NCBI GenBank assembly: GCA_035578905.1
Contig: JAQJVL010000001.1
Coordinates: 4,270,001-4,334,000, forward strand
From: Stictocephala bisonia
Taxonomy: Eukaryota; Arthropoda; Insecta; Hemiptera; Membracidae
Direction: 5' to 3'
Length of the DNA: 64,000 nucleotides
Every line of letters starts with the position of its first letter. Position 1 is the first letter of the stretch. Made by a program: the position numbers and the translations under genes. Under the pieces are notes generated by a model. It saw nothing but the letters and a program-made list of their open reading frames with translations. It did not search any database and was not told where the DNA came from. Positions 58,080 through 64,000 of this stretch are shown here, piece after piece.

Positions 58080-59644
58080 GTCCGAATAAAATAACTTTGG
58101 TACTGGCGGAACGGCCTCGCGCCACTGGTCTGAAATGACAAAACTCTGAGCTTTAATTTGCTGTCAAACTTAAAATAAGTAAGCAATAATTTTCAAACGA
58201 AATGTATAGTACACCATTTTATATTCTTTAAGGAAAAATTATGCTGGAGATTTTTCTAGAGCTAATTTGCTTTTTAAAGTGATATTTGTATTTAAAAACA
58301 CGTTTTTATGAGTGAAATTACGCGTGAGTCGTCTTTAACCTGTCACTGTTGCGAGAATAATAATAATAAAATAATGTCTTGTAGATGGATGACAGTTTGA
58401 TTCATTGTGATTAGTTTGGTATAAGTCTCATTTAATAATTCAAACAGGTTAATGAGAAATTAATTTTTTTGTAAACCTTTGCAAACTCGGTAATGACAAA
58501 CGCTAGACAAAATCTGTTTAAACCTAAATTAATTGTGTTATTTAAGTGACACTAAAATCTTACTCTCGTATTAAATAGAATTTTCTTGAACTAGGAAGAA
58601 AGTTCAGGAGTTTTCAAAACTAGATTGTCAACAAGGCGGCGGTGATACCACACGCACAATGTACAGTCACTGGCTCAGCTCTGGCCTCTTCCATTGCAAA
58701 CAAATCTTGTCAATTAGCAATAGAACATTACCTAAAATTTGAAAGAGCCTAAATATTAGAATTGCAATAAACACTGATAATTATATATACAATGAATCCT
58801 ATACCATTATTGTCACATCTAAATAAAAGAAAATTGTAATATCACTAAAACTAAATAACTGTAATCAAAATAAACTAGTGGTTATACTATACTAAGCACT
58901 GTTAAATCTATAAAGAACTGAACACGAACACACCACAAAGTCAAAAGTCAACTAACTTACCTTATTTATTACTGGAGAAACATTTTTATCTGGAAATATT
59001 GTCGATCGGAATTCGTTTTACGCTTGGGCTGAATATTCAGTCTACACTTTCCCTTGAGCAAAGTATACCTTACGCGTCCGACACAGCCTCCATGTAAACG
59101 AACTATGAGTTTACTTCATCAACTCTTCATTATTTTTCCACATGTTTTATTAGTACAACAGTATTATTTTAGTAATACATAAATAAAACAGTTAATGTTT
59201 GCTCAAAGAAATTTTGTCTAACGTTTTTCGTTTCAGAGTTTGCAAGGGTTTACAAAAAAATTAATTTATCATTAACCTGTTTGAATTATTAAATGAGACT
59301 TATACTAAACTAATCACAATAAATCAAACTGTCATCCATCCACAAGACATTATTTTATTATTATTCTCGCAACAGTGACAGGTTAAAGACGACTCACGCG
59401 CAATTTCACTCATAAAAACGTGTTTTTAAGTACAAATATCACTTTTAAAAAGCAAATTAGCTCTAGAAAAATCTTCAGCATAATTTTTCCTTAAAGAATA
59501 TAAAATGGTGTACACTATACAATTAGTTTGAAAATTATTGCTTAATTATTTTACGTTTGACAGCAAGTTAAAGCTCAGAGTTTTGTCATTTCAGACCAAT
59601 GGCGCGAGGCCGTTCCGCCAGTACCAAAGTTATTTTATTCGAAC
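58080..59644. mobile_element. 1.56-kb long-inverted-repeat element inserted in the LINE
   Basis: Arms of about 470 bases (58080-58550 and about 59180-59644) are inverted copies. The ends read GTCCGAATAAAATAACTTTG and GTTCGAATAAAATAACTTTG. TATA flanks both ends (58076-58079 and 59645-59648), so the target duplication is TATA or TA. The 600-base centre carries no recognisable transposase. It interrupts LINE reverse transcriptase that reads on at either side, so it is younger than the LINE. Confidence 0.85.
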
Positions 59645-59648
59645 TATA

Positions 59649-61351
59649 AGGGGCGTTCCTCGAATCCCGTAATGCTCTAGTTTGTGGATCAAGATGGAGT
59701 GAGCAACACAGTCAAAGGCCTTCGATAAGTCGAGAAAGTCACTAAGTGTGGTTCTTCGACATTCGAATCCTTCCACTATCATTTCGACTAGACGCACTAC
59801 TGCGTCTGTTGTCGATTTCCCACTTCGGAATCCAAATTGATTTTTTGATAGTAGGTTGTGCTTTTCCAGAAATTTTGAGATTCTAATAAGAAAAACCTTA
59901 TCAAAAATCTTGCTAAAGTTAGGCAGGATTGAAATCGGGTGGTAATTTTGAGTGGAAAATGAATCTTCCTTTTTGAATATCGGTGTGACCTTTGCTGTCT
60001 TGAAAGTGGAAAGAAAAAGAAAGATTTTTCAGGTGTATAAGTGGTTTCAGTAAATGCTTTGAGCATTGTTTAATAAGCCACGCTGAGACCTGATTTGAGT
60101 CATTTGATTTTTTTTTAATGGATCAAGTCCTTGATCGGGTCCAACTGAAGAAAAAAATTGGTTGAACTCTTCAGCAACTCTTAAAGGGTCACTGATTCGC
60201 TCATTGTTAATTTGTAATTCTATATGTTTGTCAGTTGGCCGATCTTTATTGTGTATTATGGCCCATGCGGTCTTTGAAATGTTTTTTGACGTGAGCAGTG
60301 CTTTTGAGACATCATAAGCTTTTGCCGCTTTGATGACACGTCTGTAAATTTGCTTGTGATTTCGAAAGAAGGCTTTGAACTCTAAATTTAAAGTTTGCTT
60401 GTCAATTTCGGAGTAAAACAATAATTTCCCTCTCGAAATTAGGATACCTTTGGTAATCCATGAACATTTCTTGTATTTTGGTCTTTGCCGTATTTGCTTG
60501 AGTGGGCAGCTCACGATCAAATGATATTTAAAAGTTTCCTCAAATTTTTGAAATTGAATTTCGACGGGGTCTTTGAAATTTAGAAAACTCCAGGAATGGT
60601 CCAGGAAATTTAGAAAAGAGAAAATGGTTGAGGAGCGTAATGTTTTCGGGCCTTGTGTCTCTAATTGTTGTTTTAATGTTTTGATCCCGTGCTAATTCAA
60701 GACCATTAATGCCTGTAGGCCGTAATGGTCTGAAATGGCTGTGTTGATCACATTCACCTTAGCGTTAGTTATGTCAGTTACAACGTTGTCAATTGCAGTT
60801 GCTGATAGGTTGGTTACCCTCGTTGGCGAGTTAACCGACCACTTGAGATCAAACGACCTCAGTAAGTTAGCAACGCGTTTTGTAAGGGTGTCATTAACGT
60901 TCAAAACGTTGATGTTAAAGTCCCCCATTACAATAAAATCGTGATTCTTATTTTTCACGTTGGACAACAGTTGTTCAAATTTTGAGAGAAATAAATCTTC
61001 ATTTCCACTTGGGGACCGATAAACTCCAATTATTGTAAGTTGAGATGTGCCAGTCTGTACATTTAATCCTGTCACTTCAAAGTCTTTATCTGTAGGGTCG
61101 ATGTATTTTTAAGGGGTAATGGGAGAATGACATTTTATGAAAATAGCCACATCTCCACCTTCGGCTGAGGTGCGACAATAGTAGTTAGCCAGTTGGTAGT
61201 TCTGAATTTTGAATTGGTCAATATTGCCGTTGTTATATCCGTGCTCGGTAACAACTAGCAGATTGGGATTAAGCTCCTCGCATAAGAGGGTTAACTCATC
61301 CCCCTTGTTAGTGGCTATTTGCGCATTTTTATGCACTAACGACCAATTCAT
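59649..61351 (-). pseudogene. LINE ORF2, 5' half: endonuclease and RT start
   Basis: Endonuclease: MNWSLVHKNAQIATNKGDEL and LLVVTEHG at 61351-61230, then in another frame IIGVYRSPSG, MGDFNINVLN and AISDHYG (61075-60692), all standard AP-endonuclease blocks. A linker frame follows (60520-60047; KAYDVSKALLTSKNISKTAWAI). Reverse transcriptase begins with [33 protein letters not shown] and [12 protein letters not shown], split over frames, and stops at HYGIRGTPL, where the inverted-repeat element enters. At least three frame breaks are present. Confidence 0.85.
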
Positions 61352-61654
61352 ATGACATTGGGTTGTCGAGGTAGAGTTTGTTGTTTTCCCCTTATGTCGT
61401 TTAGTGTCCGTCTGAGGCCAGAAGTGGGTTCCCTAAGAAAAGTGGAGGTTGTATAGCATCAGTCTGTTGAGTGAAAGATGTAGGCGTGATCGCTGACTTT
61501 GAGGTAATCCCCTTCACTGCATCCGCGAAGGTGTCATAGTCTGCCTTGGTGTTTTGGGTTGTAGTAGTAAAGCGATAATTAAAAAAAAATACATAATATA
61601 AAACTATAAAAAACTGTCATAAAATATTTGTGACTGACAGATTCTTTTATGAAT

Positions 61655-61700
61655 CCTTCTGGTCTGAGGAAGGTGAGTATGGTTCACCGAAATCGATCAC
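61655..61700 (+). other. Hammerhead-like core (weak candidate)
   Basis: CTGAGGA (61664-61670) is followed by GGTGA, a short loop, TCACC, then GAAA (61689-61692). This matches the CUGANGA, stem II, GAAA layout of hammerhead ribozymes. One extra A breaks the junction, and I cannot find convincing stems I and III. Confidence 0.15.
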
Positions 61701-62290
61701 CTTAATATTTGTCCATTTTGTGCTTATATTGTAATTTATTTGTGTTGTGTGACGTTTACTTGTACTGTATATGTACGTACACGTATTATGCTAATTGAAA
61801 AACTATTTCAAATATTTAATGAGTACTGTTCTTAACCGTATTTTTATATCCAAGATTTAAAGCAAAAGTTAAAATATTGGACGATATCTCTGCTACATTG
61901 TAAGTAGACGCAGATATGACGTTTACCAAGGCCTAATGGTAGGCTACATTATGTTTGTGAATTTCAGGGACATTATTCATTGTGGGTGCTTTAAGCCCTA
62001 TAAGTGCCACCGAGGCGTTCGCTACGTAAGAATTTGACTTGTTTTTCTTTTTTCTATGTGAAATATTTTACAAACACGATAAACAATGTGATACGTTGGT
62101 AAATTCACAAATACAGTATTTTACCCCTAAAAACACAATCGGTACGAAAATGTTTCTATCATCAGACACCACACTGACGGTAGAGTCTGATAATAGTAAA
62201 TAGTTTCTGAAAGGCCTTGGAAAATATAAAAGTAAGTTCACCGGTTTGTTGAGTCCTTTCATACGTTAAAATAATAATATACAGTAAGTC
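61701..62290. other. Intergenic
   Basis: GCCACCGAGGCGTTCGCTAC at 62007-62026 is the reverse complement of a word inside the SINE-B copies (63718-63740), so a SINE relic is likely here. No gene seen. Confidence 0.35.
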
Positions 62291-62297
62291 TAGTTTT

Positions 62298-62545
62298 ATG
62301 CAGCACGTTCCTCGCCTGCGTTTGCGTCAGACGCACCGCGTATAGTTGTTCTTTTGATTGAAATGGTAGCGTTTGTGCTCGAACGCTTGTCCATTTGTTC
62401 GCAGGAGGAACGCGCGTTCTTTTAATACCCGTGTAAGTCTTTTAAGAACGGGCGTTCCAAAAGTGTCGCACGTTCACTCTAAATACAGTGAATAAAAACT
62501 GAGTGCATTTACACAGTGCGTTCGGCGTTGCGCGTCCCATGACAG
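62298..62545. mobile_element. Possible GC-rich MITE
   Basis: CAGCACGTTCCTCGCCTGCG on the left and CACAGTGCGTTCGGCGTTGC on the right are loosely inverted. An inner pair, GAACGCGCGTTCTTTTAATA and TCTTTTAAGAACGGGCGTTC, is also present. High CpG in AT-rich surroundings suggests a transposon; the family is unknown. Confidence 0.35.
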
Positions 62546-62785
62546 AGCTGTGGGAAGTATCTAATATTTTTGGAATCTAGGGGTGATTCCATCATTTCCT
62601 CGAGAACAAGTGCCAAGCTAGACAGCAAACTAGACTTTTCTTATGTTGCTTGCAAGTTCATTGAAGGCAGTTTTAGACATACGGAAATAGTTTTAAAATG
62701 TAGTCTATAAATATGTTCTTGCAATTCATTAAATAACATATGAATCACTCATCTCTGAAATCGTTGTACGATGTACTGACCAGCA

Positions 62786-62880
62786 CCCTCTTTTACGGGG
62801 TTTTACACACTTAAACTATTTAAAGAATTTATTGCTAAGTGCGTTCGTTTACGGAGTTTCTTACACACTTAAATTATATA
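62786..62880. repeat. Short tandem duplication
   Basis: TTTACGGGGTTTTACACACTTAAACTA at 62792 recurs as TTTACGGAGTTTCTTACACACTTAAATTA at 62848. An 85-codon plus-strand frame (62839-63096) beginning here has no recognisable domain. Confidence 0.55.
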
Positions 62881-63138
62881 AGATATATATCGCGATTTGG
62901 TCCATGTTTTGAATTGTCAACCAGCAGTCAGCGCTACACGAGCACAACTGCACAAAGAATAGTACAATATAAGCTCTCCACCATTTCAGTTTGGGAACGC
63001 AGCAGTAAAATTGACCTAAATGTCATACGCGCAACTCGAGCTGACGCGCTTCAGCCAACACCCTGGAAACCCTTAACAAAGTTAGGACGCGCCTAAAAGA
63101 GCTTCAACTTATAGCATATTTAAATTAGAATAATTTAA

Positions 63139-63557
63139 GAGTCTGCAGAGGCTGTTGGCCATGATGGTTCTACTGCCATAAGAAAAACGTTAGTTTTAAA
63201 ACGGACATACAATCACGCGTATCCAAATTAAATAGTTATTTTCAAACGGAGTGTTTCTAAACAAATTGTATTTGATCAAGAATGAAATTACACGTTGGAA
63301 TTTCTTGGCGAATTCCTAATTAGGTTTATAGAAAAAAATATTTAGTTTAAAGTTATTTCTTTCACCTATTTAAAAAAAAAAAAACTAGGAGTATTTTTTC
63401 AAAATATTAAAAGCAAACCCAATGAGCAATATTGTAGCGTTTAAAATGACGCCTCATACACAACTTTTGGTCAATAAATAAAGAAAAAATATAGATTCGC
63501 AAATAACATTGTTCTTATGGGATTAAAACCAACATGGCTGACAGCCTCTGCGGACTG
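63139..63557. mobile_element. MITE family 2 (TTAA-type), copy 2
   Basis: Terminal repeats GAGTCTGCAGAGGCTGT and CAGTCCGCAGAGGCTGT enclose a 419-bp element. A TTAA stands at both junctions (63135-63138 and 63558-63561), the target duplication of piggyBac-type transposases. Internal words are shared with 47979-48240. Confidence 0.82.
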
Positions 63558-63669
63558 TTAACGATAACGATTATTTTAAAAGTAGATCAGCACGAATTGA
63601 TATCTTAAGTTAAAAAAGTATGCTACCTAATTTGAATAGCTAAAATATAATTTTTAATAGAATAACTAA

Positions 63670-63965
63670 CTAATACCGCAGAGAAGAAAGAAAGAAGGTC
63701 ACTTCCGTATGACTCAAGCGAACGCCTCAGTGGCAGTTACGGATACGTTACTTCTAATGTACATCTTTATACATCTGTAGTAATAATTATTATTACTTTA
63801 ATTATAATTATAATATAGCTTTATCATAACTTTAAATCTTTTCAGATCTGGAGCGAATAAAGGAGGGACTGACATCGTACGGTAAACTGACGAAAACCTC
63901 ACACACTAACTAGATACACATTTAGTGAACTATTGGATGTGACCTCCGTTCCTGTCTACTAACGA
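63670..63965 (-). mobile_element. SINE family B, reversed copy
   Basis: On the minus strand AACGGAGGTCACATCCAATAG, GATGTCAGTCCCTCC and GTAATAATTATTACTA occur in the same order as in 54477-54840. The head is missing or diverged. Confidence 0.72.
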
Positions 63966-64000
63966 ATTACAGAAATAATATTTCTTCGGTATTTAGGTTT

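Larger units (their letters stand above)
56850..61570 (-). mobile_element. CR1/Jockey-like LINE, split by a later insertion
   Basis: One element whose coding order on the minus strand is: possible ORF1 end (61560-61370), AP-endonuclease (61351-60690), linker (60520-60047), reverse transcriptase (60000-57680) and C-terminus (57509-57111), ending in an ATTATTATTACTATT tail near 56852. The long-inverted-repeat element at 58080-59644 interrupts it inside the reverse transcriptase. It is related to the fragment at 8.5-9.0 kb. Confidence 0.85.

Noticed and set aside
58382..58400. AGATGGATGACAG as a Hox/Meis site
   Set aside because: It is inside the arm of a transposable element and is mirrored in the other arm.

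Overview
This is an AT-rich eukaryotic, most likely insect, genomic window with one recognisable host gene. On the minus strand at 2745-3444 lies the first coding exon of the Hox gene labial (lab). It carries the labial-type hexapeptide YKWMQVKRN near its end and a splice donor straight after the KPQ residues. The homeobox exon is not here; bases 1-2744 are the start of a long intron 1. The rest, about 60 kb, is the 5' flank of lab, where proboscipedia would be expected further right in a canonical insect Hox cluster. A (TTAGG)n run and the mobile-element families fit an insect. A hemipteran is my guess only.

Layout: 1-2744, lab intron. 2745-3444, lab exon 1. 3445-3900, GC-richer lab promoter-proximal DNA with a compact Labial/Extradenticle/Homothorax-like site. 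4-12 kb, MITEs, hairpins, a (TA)n tract and two minisatellites. 12.0-16.1 kb, a nearly full-length but broken CR1/L2-like LINE whose ORF1 is an SGNH-esterase type. 17-24 kb, tandem repeats of 322, 89, 60 and 48 bp. 25-30 kb, SINE and LINE 3' fragments and a fold-back element. 31-33 kb, a 107-bp tandem array and a stray collagen-like exon. 35-42 kb, an R1-like LINE remnant, a SINE, another LINE and a long-inverted-repeat element. 43-47 kb, 37-bp and 114-bp arrays and a Tigger-like element that keeps only its DNA-binding domain. 47-56 kb, several MITEs (one with a telomere-like core), a 226-bp array and SINEs. 56.8-61.6 kb, a LINE split by a 1.56-kb long-inverted-repeat element. 61.7-64 kb, MITEs and a SINE.

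Between the repeats sit five short GC-richer islands (22.1-22.4, 24.8-25.1, 36.9-37.1, 39.2-39.4 and 55.0-55.3 kb). Three share a TCACTGATAACG-like word, two share ATTAC-S-GTAATGT, and one holds a TGATGGAT Hox/Exd-type site. They are my best candidates for lab cis-regulatory modules. A further unusual signal is the octamer TAGGCCTA: ten of its twelve copies lie in the first 10.1 kb. No gene other than lab exon 1 is confidently functional. Nearly all other open frames are tandem-repeat artefacts or broken transposon genes.
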